Part shown: positions 7,784 through 16,582 of the stretch, piece after piece | How positions within the stretch are numbered: the first letter of the stretch is position 1 | How the letters are laid out: each line of letters begins with the position of its first letter | Assembly (NCBI RefSeq): GCF_900115285.1 | Contig: NZ_FOYW01000001.1 | Span: forward strand, 2,267,272-2,331,271 | Direction of reading: 5' to 3' | DNA from: Marinobacter daqiaonensis | GTDB lineage: Bacteria; Pseudomonadota; Gammaproteobacteria; Pseudomonadales; Oleiphilaceae | DNA length: 64,000 nucleotides | Program-made: the position numbers and the translations under genes | Notes under the pieces: generated by a model | Told to the model about the DNA's origin: nothing | What the model saw: the letters and a program-made list of their open reading frames with translations, nothing else | Database searches by the model: none

Positions 7784-9019
7784 TCAGTCCGCATCGAGGG
7801 ATCTTGCCGGCGGCTGATCCACGGCCACCTCCCGGGGAAATCGGCGGATCATGAGCGTGAGCCAGACACCAACTACCAGCACGGCGAATGTGAAGCCGAA
7901 CGCCACCCGGAAATCACCACTCCACTCGATCAGCCAACCCGCCACAGCGGGGCCGATCAGCTGACCGGTGGCGAAAAACACGGTCACGAAACTGAAGGCA
8001 ATGGGAATATACCTGGGGGCCACCTGATCGGTGGCACTGGCCTGGATCAGGGCAAACATGCCATTGACCGACAGACCCATCACCAGGAAATGCAGGAAGA
8101 ACACCGGCAGTGACTGGTCCAGCAGGGGCAGCCCCATGGCCAAGGTCACCAGGGCCAGGGAAGCGGTCAGGGCATTGCCACGCCCCCAGAAATCCGACAG
8201 CCATCCCCACAGGGGGCCGGCAGCTATGGACAATAGCCCGAGCATCGCCATGAAAGCCCCGGCGGTGGTCTCGGGGTGCCCTGACTCCACCATGAAGCTG
8301 ACAATAAAAATCGCCTGCACGATGTAAGTGACCCCGATGATGCCGTAGACGGAGGCCACGGTAATTACCCGCGGATTGCGGTAGATCAGCCATTTGTCGG
8401 CGGAGGGCGGGGACTGCCCGGTCGCGGTGGCCAGCCTTGGCGGATCCTTGGCGAATACGGTCACCAGTAACGCGACCACAAGGGCCGCACTACAGAAAAT
8501 GCCCCAGCTGACCCGCCAGCCGTCATCACCAAACAGCTCGGTCATCCATGGCACCAGCGCACCGGCCAGCAGCATGCCGAGGCCAACGCCGCTGGTCATC
8601 AACCCGATGACCAGGCCCCGCTTTTCCGGATACCAGGTCGCCAGCAATGAGACCATTGGCGCAAAGCTGAAAGCTGTACCAAAGCCCAGCAGGGCCATCA
8701 GGGCAAGCAGCATATAGAAATGGGAGGCCAGGCTCAGACCCGCGAAGCCAATGGCAACACACACCAGGCCAAAGACGACGGTCAGGCGGGCTCCCCAGCG
8801 GGCAGCGGCAATACCGCCCGCCAATACGAAGCTCAGGTAGCCCAGGGCGGTGATCGTGCCCAGGATGCCCGCCTGCTGGTAACTCAGGCCAAGGTCCGCC
8901 CGCATGGGAGGCAAAAGCAGACCGTAGGCCATCCGGGCAAAGGCAATTACCACAAGACTGGTAAACAGGCCGCAGACCACCATGATCAGCATGTTTGGCC
9001 GTTCTTGACTGGGAGACAT
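7784..9019 (-). CDS. Major facilitator superfamily transporter (YbfB/YjiJ-like)
   Basis: A 411-residue carrier with about twelve membrane helices. The FARMAYGLLLPPMRADLGLS segment in helix 1 and the loop 2-3 motif GGIAAARWGARLTVVFG match MFS carriers of the YbfB/YjiJ type. The start at 9019 is preceded by GGAAG; ATG 9031 is four codons upstream and also possible. The longer reading frame to 9172 would overlap the Mpo1-like gene and is unlikely. Substrate unknown. It converges on the diguanylate cyclase gene across the 7727 repeat. Confidence 0.8.
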   Translation of the reverse strand: MSPSQERPNMLIMVVCGLFTSLVVIAFARMAYGLLLPPMRADLGLSYQQAGILGTITALGYLSFVLAGGIAAARWGARLTVVFGLVCVAIGFAGLSLASHFYMLLALMALLGFGTAFSFAPMVSLLATWYPEKRGLVIGLMTSGVGLGMLLAGALVPWMTELFGDDGWRVSWGIFCSAALVVALLVTVFAKDPPRLATATGQSPPSADKWLIYRNPRVITVASVYGIIGVTYIVQAIFIVSFMVESGHPETTAGAFMAMLGLLSIAAGPLWGWLSDFWGRGNALTASLALVTLAMGLPLLDQSLPVFFLHFLVMGLSVNGMFALIQASATDQVAPRYIPIAFSFVTVFFATGQLIGPAVAGWLIEWSGDFRVAFGFTFAVLVVGVWLTLMIRRFPREVAVDQPPARSLDAD

Positions 9020-9090
9020 CGGAACTTCCATCGGCAAAGAGGGGGGAACGCCCCGACAATAAGCGGCGGGGCAAGCTGATTCTGCGGTGG

Positions 9091-9621
9091 CTAATGACTG
9101 ACCGGAGAGCCCTTGTGCCCGCCATGGACCGGACCCACGCGGCGGTCGATTTCCCGCTGCAATGACTTGCACAGTCCCACCCCGAACGCGGCTTCGGCAA
9201 CCACAAACAGCGGACCGATCAGCAGGCCCACCAGATCATCGACAAAGGCGGGTTTGCGGCCCTCGTAGAAGTGGCCGATGAATTGGGCGATCCAGCCAAT
9301 CACGAACAGGCCGATACCCCATCCCAGCCAGGCCCCGGTGGACATGGCGGCAACGGTCATTCCCGCCCACACGGCGAGAGCCATCAGCACGCCCATGACA
9401 ACCCCGAAACGGAGGTCGAGCACCAGGTAATAAGCCACGCTGGCAATGGCAAGCAACCAGATCGGTGCCATGGTGATACCGGCGATCTCGAAGGAAGGGC
9501 GGGCCAGAAGTATGGCGATGGCCACCACGATCATCGGAATACCGATGAAGTGGGTGACGATGTTTCGACGATCACGATGATAGCTGGCGTAGTTGGCCAG
9601 CTGGTCTGTTATTGTTTTCAT
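9091..9621 (-). CDS. Mpo1-like / DUF962 membrane protein
   Basis: A 176-residue protein with four to five hydrophobic helices. It carries the family signatures YHRDRRNIVTHFIGIP (residues 14-29) and IGHFYEGRKPAFVDD (about 114-128), whose histidines are the iron ligands in the yeast homologue Mpo1, a 2-hydroxy fatty acid dioxygenase. The His residues are intact, so an iron-dependent lipid oxygenase role is plausible, but the bacterial substrate is not established. It lies upstream of, and on the same strand as, the MFS carrier. Confidence 0.8.
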   Translation of the reverse strand: MKTITDQLANYASYHRDRRNIVTHFIGIPMIVVAIAILLARPSFEIAGITMAPIWLLAIASVAYYLVLDLRFGVVMGVLMALAVWAGMTVAAMSTGAWLGWGIGLFVIGWIAQFIGHFYEGRKPAFVDDLVGLLIGPLFVVAEAAFGVGLCKSLQREIDRRVGPVHGGHKGSPVSH

Positions 9622-9728
9622 TGTAGTTATCCCCTAGTCGCTCGTGTTCCGGCAATGCACGGAACACCAGAGCGGCGGCTGTGGAAACCGCCGGATCTGT
9701 TAAAGATAGCTGCCTACGGGAGTAAATG

Positions 9729-10073
9729 CTACTTCCGAACCCAATTGCCGTCCACCTGGATATACTGCCCGGCCGGTGTTTTCTCCAGGGCCTTCTTGCC
9801 GGCCACGGCCTCCACCTTGGCGACGGGAATATCATGCTTCTCGGCGATCCGCTGGTATTCCTGACGGCGGGCATCGTTGATCGTCTTCACGATCTCGGCC
9901 GCATCGCCGCCAGGGGACACCACGCCCAGATAACCATCGGGTTTTTCACCCACCAGGCCCTCGGTCTTTACGGTATCCAGACGACTCTTGGCTTCCTCAA
10001 GCTCCATGGCCAGGGCCGGGAGACTCAGGCACAGCATGAGCAGAAGCATTGTGGCGCGCTTTATCAATGTCAT
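9729..10073 (-). CDS. ydbL: YdbL family periplasmic protein (DUF1318)
   Basis: A 114-residue protein with a signal peptide (MTLIKRATMLLLMLCLSLPALA) and the DUF1318 core, including DGYLGV near residues 45-50 and a terminal QVDGNWVRK. It is third in an operon with a YnbE-type lipoprotein and a YdbH-type protein, the same order as in E. coli ydbH-ynbE-ydbL. There the products build a bridge carrying phospholipids to the outer membrane, and YdbL is the periplasmic helper. The assignment rests on the sequence pattern plus the conserved operon order. Confidence 0.85.
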   Translation of the reverse strand: MTLIKRATMLLLMLCLSLPALAMELEEAKSRLDTVKTEGLVGEKPDGYLGVVSPGGDAAEIVKTINDARRQEYQRIAEKHDIPVAKVEAVAGKKALEKTPAGQYIQVDGNWVRK

Positions 10074-10104
10074 TTGCAGCTCCTTGAAACCGTGACGGTC
10101 AGGC

Positions 10105-10305
10105 TCAGAACAGGCCCTGGTCAGTGAAGAGTTCCTCGACCTCGCGGTCCACCTTCACGTAGATCTCATGCTGGATCTTGACGTTCAGGTTTACCGTTAT
10201 GGGCTCCTTGGGTGCCGCCATCTGCACGGTTGGCGTGCAGGCGGCCAGCAACAGGCCGGCCAGGCAACCGATCATCAGACCTGCACCGGTTTGCGATATC
10301 CTCAT
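10105..10305 (-). CDS. ynbE: YnbE-like outer-membrane lipoprotein
   Basis: The start at 10305 gives 66 residues with a lipoprotein signal and lipobox LLAAC (Cys about residue 22), with GAGGTG 3 nt upstream. An in-frame ATG at 10371 overlaps the ydbH stop as ATGA but would add 22 polar residues before the signal, so it more probably marks reinitiation than the real start. The mature part (ITVNLNVKIQHEIYVKVDREVEEL) is the beta-strand-rich YnbE pattern. In E. coli, YnbE multimerises on YdbH to complete a lipid-transfer bridge. Confidence 0.85.
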   Translation of the reverse strand: MRISQTGAGLMIGCLAGLLLAACTPTVQMAAPKEPITVNLNVKIQHEIYVKVDREVEELFTDQGLF

Positions 10306-10367
10306 AATCACCTCATTGTCCGGGGCTTTTCCACCCTGCCGATGGGCCATGAATTCACCCAGTCTGC

Positions 10368-12617
10368 TCATTGTACACTGACATCACCCTGCTCCAGCAT
10401 CCTGCGGACCCGTTCGGTGACCGCGTCGTTCACCCGGCCACTCAGCTGCAGGCTGGTCAGCAGGGCCGGAATGTTTTCCTCCAGGTTGATATTCAGTACC
10501 ACCGGCCGTTCGCTTTCGATCTGCGGGCTTGAGCCCTCCAGGTGCAGGTCCAGTGTCAGGGCGCCATCCTCAGCATAGTTGATACTGCTGTCCAGGACCC
10601 GGTAGTGAAAATCCTCCATGGCCCTGGCCACCAGGTCCATGGCCGCATTGCCCTGCCCCAGGCCGCGGAGTCGGTCCGCAGGCAGCTGCAGCGTCCCACC
10701 CGGCGCCAGAGCCGAGATCTCGCCACCTTCAATACGGATACCGTTGGCGCTGATCAATACCGGCAGGCGCCCCTGCAGGATGCCGTCCCCCGACAGTCCC
10801 TCGGCGGGGTAGAGGTTCATCAGCGCCGACAGCTCGATACCTTCCACGATCAGCGGTACCCGCCAAAGCTCCTTTGCCAGCGACCAACGGTTTTCATCTA
10901 TTTTTACCATACCTCCGGCGAAGCCCGCTGTAGCCTTATCCAGATGTAACTGTCCCGCCATCGGAGCCTCCGTATCGGCCTCGTACTGAAATCCCAGCTG
11001 AACCGGGCCGATAGCCACCCCGGGGTTGAGAGTTTCCAGTGCCAGCTCGTCTGCGTTCAATGACACCTGCTCCCTTCCCCAGCGACCAGAGACACTCCCC
11101 TCCAGTTCTTCCCACGCCATCCGGTCGTAAAGGCCTGACGCAGCCGCCAGCACCAGCGTTCCCTCCATCTCCGAACCTTCATCAGGCAGCCACCGGATTC
11201 CCGCTGTCAGGTCGGCATGGCCGCCTGAGAATGTCAGCGTCTTCGGCCAGGCCTCGAGAGTCCCGGCCAGATAGTTTGCCTGGTTGGCTTCCTCGAGTTT
11301 CATGGAAAAGCGTGCATCCAGGCCCTGCCGGGAGTGGTAGTCCAGTTCCGAAGTAATGATCGTCCCCGCCTCACTGGACAGGGTCAGACCGGTCATGGCG
11401 ATGGCCTGCCCCTGTAACCGGACCTGGCCGTTTGCCTGCCATGGCTGGGGAATCAGGCCAGGTAGGGTTGCCTCCCGGACTGACAGCTCCAGCGGGCCTG
11501 TGGCGGCAGGCCCATTCTCGAAGGTGAGTTCCAGCCCTGCCCCTGAGAGCGACAGTCCGTCCAGCCAGACCAACCGGTCGGTTTCCATCAGATCCGCATA
11601 CCGGACGGTAAGCTCCGCACCCTGACCGAGGGTCAGTCGGGTCCTGGCCGCGGATACACTGCCGGCAAGGGGCAGATGCGCCCTGATGTCGTCGAACAGC
11701 CAGCCCGAGTGTTGCAGGCTGCTCAATCTGCCAGTCAGGAGACCCTCCCGGATCCGAAGCGCCCAGGGTGACTCCGTGTTCAGAGTCAACTGCCCGTCGA
11801 AGCCAAGGCCGGCGCCGCCTTCCGTTTCGACGGAGACATTCCCTGACCAGTGATCGGGGGACTCTTCCGTAAGGCCGGAGGGTGACAGCTCAAGCCGCGC
11901 GGAGACGGGCATCAGTGTCTGATCCATTGAAGGGAAAAGATCCCTGAGCCAGGGTTTCAGGCCATCCATCCGGAACTCGCCGCCGGTAATATCTTTCGCC
12001 GAACCGCCGGCGCCCAGACGGAGATCTCCGCGGATTTCCAGCGGCTCAACCGCTTCCCGGTTCAGGGTTGCGTCCACCTTCAGGGTTGCCTCGCTTCCGC
12101 CACGATCGAACGCCAGCTCTCCTTCCAGCCGACACTGGCCGGCCCCGCAGGGAAAGGATGCCATCAGATGATTCACCGTCAGCGTCCGCGGTAGCCAGAA
12201 AGGGATGTTTTCCGGCAGGGTCAGCCTGACGGCGGGAGCTCCGTCGGAGGATGACGGGGCGCCGTCTTCATTCCCGAGACTGACATCAGTGACCGTGGCC
12301 TGACGGGTCGACAGGCGGGCAACCTGCCAGTCTCCCCAGTCCAGATGCACCGATGGGCCGGTACTCTCGACGCGCATCGTCCGACCCGCGCCCGACCAGG
12401 TGAAGGCAAGGTCACGGAAGCCCACATGATCCCACCCCACCTCAAGGCCGCTGGCCTCGATCTTTTCGATGCCCAGCTCCGACAGCCGGTTGCTCACCAG
12501 TACCCAACTGACCCAGAGAAGAAGAACCAGCGCCAGCAGAAGAACCAGCAGAACCCAGAGCGAGCGTCGGACTTTCAAGTCAACCTCCGTGACAAGTGAG
12601 ATAGCCTTGGCAAACAA
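10368..12617 (-). CDS. ydbH: YdbH family AsmA-like inter-membrane lipid transport protein
   Basis: A 749-residue protein with one N-terminal anchor (residues 18-42, Leu/Val-rich) and a long periplasmic body of amphipathic beta strands. It is typical of the AsmA-like/RBG proteins YdbH, TamB and YhdP that conduct glycerophospholipids across the periplasm. The C-terminal VVLNINLEENIPALLTSLQLSG region matches the YdbH C-terminal domain. It heads an operon with the ynbE and ydbL homologues. Its E. coli homologue is redundant with TamB and YhdP; no copy of those is in this window. Confidence 0.85.
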   Translation of the reverse strand: MFAKAISLVTEVDLKVRRSLWVLLVLLLALVLLLWVSWVLVSNRLSELGIEKIEASGLEVGWDHVGFRDLAFTWSGAGRTMRVESTGPSVHLDWGDWQVARLSTRQATVTDVSLGNEDGAPSSSDGAPAVRLTLPENIPFWLPRTLTVNHLMASFPCGAGQCRLEGELAFDRGGSEATLKVDATLNREAVEPLEIRGDLRLGAGGSAKDITGGEFRMDGLKPWLRDLFPSMDQTLMPVSARLELSPSGLTEESPDHWSGNVSVETEGGAGLGFDGQLTLNTESPWALRIREGLLTGRLSSLQHSGWLFDDIRAHLPLAGSVSAARTRLTLGQGAELTVRYADLMETDRLVWLDGLSLSGAGLELTFENGPAATGPLELSVREATLPGLIPQPWQANGQVRLQGQAIAMTGLTLSSEAGTIITSELDYHSRQGLDARFSMKLEEANQANYLAGTLEAWPKTLTFSGGHADLTAGIRWLPDEGSEMEGTLVLAAASGLYDRMAWEELEGSVSGRWGREQVSLNADELALETLNPGVAIGPVQLGFQYEADTEAPMAGQLHLDKATAGFAGGMVKIDENRWSLAKELWRVPLIVEGIELSALMNLYPAEGLSGDGILQGRLPVLISANGIRIEGGEISALAPGGTLQLPADRLRGLGQGNAAMDLVARAMEDFHYRVLDSSINYAEDGALTLDLHLEGSSPQIESERPVVLNINLEENIPALLTSLQLSGRVNDAVTERVRRMLEQGDVSVQ

Positions 12618-12718
12618 GCATAGCGGTGGCTGTATCGTCTTGAAAATGCTTTAGTATGACCAATAGACGTGTATAGGTGGCGGGAGCCCCCGCCCGTACG
12701 ATGGCATAAGGAGTGCGA

Positions 12719-13123
12719 ATGAGCGTTCAAAACGGTAATACCCACAGTGTGGTTATGGGCTACCTGCTCTGGATATTCGGTTTCCTGGGGGCCCACCGTT
12801 TCTACTATGGCAAGCCGGTGACCGGCACCATCTGGTTCTTCACCCTGGGCCTGTTTTTCATCGGCTGGATTATTGACCTGTTCCTGATTCCCGGCATGGA
12901 CCGGGAGGCGGACATGCGCTATCAGGAAGGACCGGTCAACTACAGCGTGAGCTGGCTCCTGCTGACCTTCCTGGGAATCTTCGGACTTCACCGGATGTAC
13001 ATGGGCAAGTGGATTACCGGCATCATCTACCTGTTCACCGGCGGCCTGTTCTTCCTCGGGGTACTTTACGACTTCTGGACCCTGAACGAGCAGGTGACGA
13101 TCAAGAATAACGAAAGGCTGTAG
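12719..13123 (+). CDS. Duplicated TM2-domain membrane protein
   Basis: ATG 12719 is chosen over the upstream GTG because AAGGAG lies 6 nt before it. The 134-residue product has two TM2 units: a LWIFGFLGAHRFYYGK / GLFFIGWIIDLF pair (residues about 16-60) and LLTFLGIFGLHRMYMGK / GLFFLGVLYDFW (about 78-122). Each is two helices joined by a short Arg/His-Tyr-Gly turn. Bacterial TM2 proteins have no agreed function. It is divergent from ydbH and looks monocistronic. Confidence 0.85.
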   Translation: MSVQNGNTHSVVMGYLLWIFGFLGAHRFYYGKPVTGTIWFFTLGLFFIGWIIDLFLIPGMDREADMRYQEGPVNYSVSWLLLTFLGIFGLHRMYMGKWITGIIYLFTGGLFFLGVLYDFWTLNEQVTIKNNERL

Positions 13124-13133
13124 TCACCTTATC

Positions 13134-13171
13134 GACCAGGCCCCTGGCGTAATGGACGCCGGGGCCTGGTC
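13134..13171. terminator. Bidirectional hairpin between convergent TM2 and SDR genes
   Basis: An 11-bp outer stem (GACCAGGCCCC with GGGGCCTGGTC), a single-base bulge, and a 5-bp inner stem (GGCGT/ACGCC) with an AATGG loop. It is symmetrical and placed exactly between converging stops. There is no T-run, so termination may need help. Confidence 0.55.
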
Positions 13172-13174
13172 CAC

Positions 13175-13969
13175 TCAGGCAATGGAGTCGACGATACCCC
13201 CTTCCACCCGCAGGGCCGCGCCGGTGGTGGCAGATGCCTGTTCGGAACAGGCGTAGACAATCATGTTGGCGACCTCTTCCACCGAAGCAATGCGCTGGAT
13301 AATGGAGCTTGGGCGCATCTTTCTCACAAACTCCTGCCCCACCTGCTCCATGGACACACCCCGTTTCTCCGCGGATTCCTTCAACATGGCACCGACCCCG
13401 TCACTGAGAGTGGGCCCCGGAAGCACCGAGTTGACCGTAACCCCGGTGGCCGACATCCGCTTGGCCAGCCCACGGGCAACGCTGAGCACAGCGGTCTTGG
13501 TAAAACCGTAATGAATCATCTCAGTCGGAATGTTGAGGCCGGACTCCGAAGACAGGAACACCACCCGTCCCCAGTTCCGCTTTTCCATACCCGGCAGGTA
13601 GGCCCGGGACAGACGCACACCGGACATCACATTGATGTCGAAGAAACGCTGCCATTCGCTGTCCGGTACATCGAAAAAATCCTCCGGGCCGAAGATGCCC
13701 ACATTGTTCACCAGGATGTCGCATTCCGGGATGGCGTCCACCAGCGCCTGGCATCCTTCAGCGGTGCCAAGGTCCGCGGCGACACCACGAATACCCGCGT
13801 CAGGGGCCATCTTCCTGACCGCCATGACCGCTTCATCCACGGCCTCCTGGGTACGGCCATTGACGACCACACTGCCCCCGGCTGCCGCGAGCCCTTTCGC
13901 CGCCGCCAGGCCAATGCCCTTGGTTGAACCGGTGATGATGGCGTTACGCCCTTCAAGAGAAATGTGCAT
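13175..13969 (-). CDS. SDR family oxidoreductase
   Basis: A 264-residue short-chain dehydrogenase/reductase when started at 13969, where AGGAGC precedes the ATG. The cofactor loop is TGSTKGIG near residues 13-20, the structural NNVG motif lies near 87-90, and the catalytic Ser-Tyr-Lys is complete (SSESG, then YGFTK). The Arg in NGRTQ after strand 2 suggests NADP(H). The substrate is unknown. It stands alone between the TM2 protein and the fasciclin protein. Confidence 0.82.
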   Translation of the reverse strand: MHISLEGRNAIITGSTKGIGLAAAKGLAAAGGSVVVNGRTQEAVDEAVMAVRKMAPDAGIRGVAADLGTAEGCQALVDAIPECDILVNNVGIFGPEDFFDVPDSEWQRFFDINVMSGVRLSRAYLPGMEKRNWGRVVFLSSESGLNIPTEMIHYGFTKTAVLSVARGLAKRMSATGVTVNSVLPGPTLSDGVGAMLKESAEKRGVSMEQVGQEFVRKMRPSSIIQRIASVEEVANMIVYACSEQASATTGAALRVEGGIVDSIA

Positions 13970-14224
13970 GGGCTTGCTCCTGTCAGTGTATGAATTTGGC
14001 AGAGACCTGTTGTCCGTGCCTTCAGGGTATACCAATCCGGCGCCTGTCAGGTCTGCCCCGGGTAACCGGTTTTCATGGGCCACCGGAGCCCTTCATTAAA
14101 ACTTCGCAATCCTACACATCCAGGCAAATTCGCCTGGCGTAAAAATAGCCAGCATCGATGCCGATCCGAATGAACCGCAAGTCACTCAAAATGTATCTCA
14201 TTGCACCAACTGAAGGAGTCAGAC

Positions 14225-14761
14225 ATGAGTATCAAAAATCTTGCTATCGCATTGATTGCAACCGTTGGCTTTTCCGTCACCGCCCAGGCAGACCATCACA
14301 AGGGCGATGGGATGAAAGACGGACCGACCATCACCGATATCGTGGTGAATTCAGACCAGCACACCACCCTGGAAACCGCCGTGGTGGAAGCCGGCCTGGC
14401 CGATACGCTGGCAGGCAAGGGGCCGTTCACAGTCTTTGCCCCAACTGACGCGGCCTTCGCCGCATTACCCGAAGGCACGCTGAAAACCCTGCTCATGCCG
14501 GAAAACCAGGATAAGCTCCAGGGCATTCTGACCTACCATGTCGTTGAGGGTAAGGTGTCCGCTGACAAACTTCTGGGCCTCATCGAGACCGGCGAGACAA
14601 TGTACGAAGTAACCACCATGAATGGCGAGATCGTCGCCCGTACCGAGGGCGGCGCGGTTACTCTGGAAGACGCCCAGGGCAACCGGGTGACAGTCACCAT
14701 GACCGATATTGAAGCCAGTAATGGCGTGGTACATGTGATCGACGGCGTACTGCTTCCCTGA
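14225..14761 (+). CDS. Exported fasciclin (FAS1) domain protein
   Basis: A 178-residue protein with AAGGAG upstream of ATG 14225, a signal peptide (about residues 1-22, ending AQA), and one FAS1 domain filling the rest. The FAS1 boxes are clear: GPFTVFAPTDAAFAALP (residues about 61-77) and the C-terminal ASNGVVHVIDGVLLP. FAS1 domains mediate adhesion or surface interactions, and many marine bacteria secrete single-domain forms. A strong terminator follows, so it is probably a single-gene transcript. Confidence 0.85.
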   Translation: MSIKNLAIALIATVGFSVTAQADHHKGDGMKDGPTITDIVVNSDQHTTLETAVVEAGLADTLAGKGPFTVFAPTDAAFAALPEGTLKTLLMPENQDKLQGILTYHVVEGKVSADKLLGLIETGETMYEVTTMNGEIVARTEGGAVTLEDAQGNRVTVTMTDIEASNGVVHVIDGVLLP

Positions 14762-14805
14762 ATCAACGGAACCACCGCGACGCGTCCGTATCAGACGGAC
14801 TTCTC

Positions 14806-14840
14806 AACCCCGCTGCCCTGAAGGCGACGGGGTTTTTTTT
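14806..14840 (+). terminator. Intrinsic terminator after the fasciclin gene
   Basis: The outer stem AACCCCG / CGGGGTT with an inner GCC/GGC pairing is followed directly by a run of eight T residues. Both hallmarks of a Rho-independent terminator are present on the plus strand, 45 nt after the fasciclin stop. Confidence 0.85.
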
Positions 14841-14856
14841 CAGATAATTGTCGGTA

Positions 14857-15801
14857 TCAGCCTGCGGCAGCAAGACGGAAGCCGTACCGTGGAAAATGCA
14901 CGTGCACGAGGCCGGCCCGGTCATCTTCGCGGCTGACGACAATTTCTTCGGCGTCATGGTAAACCAGCGTACCCGCCACCGGGTCAACACCGTAGTCCAC
15001 AGCCGCCACCGTCACCTGGTTGCCGATCTCGAAGCCATTGGGGTCCACGAAGTCAAAGTCGCCTGAACCCACCGGCTCCGGTGTGCTGTCACGGGCGATC
15101 TCGACTGCCTCGGGGGACGGCAGTTCCGAATGTTCGCCGTGACCACAGGCCGCCACGGCTTCAAGCCACGCCAGCACCTGGGGATAGGGATCCAGCTCGT
15201 TGGCCACCGCCTTGTTACTGGCGACGAACCACAGGGGATGATAGTAGGAGAAGTCGACGATGCAGGGTTCCTCACCCATGAGGAAGCTGCCGCTTTCCGC
15301 CAGCTGTTGCTCCAGCCGCCCCAGCAGGGCCGGCCACTGGGATTTGGCCTGGGCCGGATGGAGCGGCGCGGCGGAGCCACCCTCAAACAGCTTCTTCCGG
15401 TCCGCCAGGAAAGCCTTCATGACATCTTCCGGGGCCCCCTTGAAACGCTCAGCCACGCCATGGGGCTGGAAATTCATGGCAACACCGTGGCGGAACATCA
15501 CCTCGTCCGCGAAGTGGGCCGCACTGGCCGCAAGCGCTTCCTTGCCTTCCGGGTAGAGCGCCGGAACCGGCTGTATCCGGTCCAGAAGACGGGCCATGAT
15601 GGCTGTGTCGCAGTAGATATCGGCACCAATCTGCATCACCGGTGTCTTGCGGTACCCCCCTGTGAGGGCGGTGAGATCAGGCTTGGGCATGACCGGAGGA
15701 ATGGACACGGACCGCCAGGTGAGGCCCTTGAAGCCCAGCATCATGCGGGCTTTTTCGGCGAAAGGGGAGCCGGCGTAGTGGTGCAGGATAATGTCGCTCA
15801 T
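14857..15801 (-). CDS. Glutathione S-transferase family protein with C-terminal extension
   Basis: A 314-residue protein. Residues 1-80 are a thioredoxin-like GST N-domain (HHYAGSPFAEKARMML, then a YRKTPVMQIG cis-Pro segment), and 90-225 are the all-helical C-domain. About 85 residues follow that are not part of a standard GST; they are rich in Val, Asp and Gly (VTVAAVDYGVDPVAGTLVYH) and look like a small beta domain. The natural substrate is unknown. The start ATG has only a weak purine stretch before it. Confidence 0.78.
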   Translation of the reverse strand: MSDIILHHYAGSPFAEKARMMLGFKGLTWRSVSIPPVMPKPDLTALTGGYRKTPVMQIGADIYCDTAIMARLLDRIQPVPALYPEGKEALAASAAHFADEVMFRHGVAMNFQPHGVAERFKGAPEDVMKAFLADRKKLFEGGSAAPLHPAQAKSQWPALLGRLEQQLAESGSFLMGEEPCIVDFSYYHPLWFVASNKAVANELDPYPQVLAWLEAVAACGHGEHSELPSPEAVEIARDSTPEPVGSGDFDFVDPNGFEIGNQVTVAAVDYGVDPVAGTLVYHDAEEIVVSREDDRAGLVHVHFPRYGFRLAAAG

Positions 15802-15905
15802 AGGGGTTCCTTTTTCTTATCAGGTTGCGTAATGCAACCACCTTAGACGTTTACCGGCCCGACAGCCAGTACTCCCGAACCTCCGGACCCTTCCGGGGAG
15901 CTTCG

Positions 15906-16466
15906 TCAGGACCACTTGCGGGCGGGAGGCTCGTAGGCCCGGATGGCTTCAACAAGCGCTTCGGCCCGATCTTCCACAATCAACATTCTGTGGTGGTGGG
16001 TTTTCAGGAAACCGGATTCCGCCATATGGTTTACCAGGGCCAGCAGGTGGTCGTAGTAACCAAAGGCGTTGTACAGAGCGCAGGGCTTATTGTGGTAACC
16101 CAGCTGACCCCAGGTCCAGGCCTCGAAGAGTTCGTCCATGGTGCCCGGGCCACCGGGCAGTGCCACGAACCCGTCCGCCAGCTCCGCCATCCGGGCTTTG
16201 CGCTCGTGCATGCCGGAGACGACTTCCAGTTCGGTGAGTCCATGGTGGGCAAGCTCCCGCTCCTGCAGGGAGGCAGGAATAACGCCAAAAACCTGACCGC
16301 CACCGGTCAGCACGGCATCGGCCACCGCTCCCATCAGTCCCACCTTGCCACCACCGAACACCAGATCAATACCCTCATTGGCCAGAAAGGTACCGAACTC
16401 AGTGGCGCACTTCTGATAACGTTCATCGTTTCCGCTACTGGAACCACAAAACACGGCGAGTTTCAT
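15906..16466 (-). CDS. LOG family protein (lysine decarboxylase-like fold)
   Basis: A 186-residue cytoplasmic protein started at 16466, with GGAGG 8 nt upstream and the typical opening MKLAVFCGSSSG. The family motif PGGPGTMDE lies near residues 100-108. LOG proteins cleave nucleoside monophosphates to base and ribose phosphate, and some release cytokinins. The name lysine decarboxylase is historical and not a predicted activity. No operon partner is evident: the neighbours are a GST and a MocR regulator on the same strand with gaps of about 100 nt. Confidence 0.85.
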   Translation of the reverse strand: MKLAVFCGSSSGNDERYQKCATEFGTFLANEGIDLVFGGGKVGLMGAVADAVLTGGGQVFGVIPASLQERELAHHGLTELEVVSGMHERKARMAELADGFVALPGGPGTMDELFEAWTWGQLGYHNKPCALYNAFGYYDHLLALVNHMAESGFLKTHHHRMLIVEDRAEALVEAIRAYEPPARKWS

Positions 16467-16582
16467 CAGGCTGGCCTCCGGCGGCATCGGGGTGAAAGCG
16501 GGCATCGGCTCCCTGTCTGCTCAATCAGGAAAGCCGGTTACAAATGGTGCCATGGTGGCGTTGACGGCACAATTGTCCCGCA

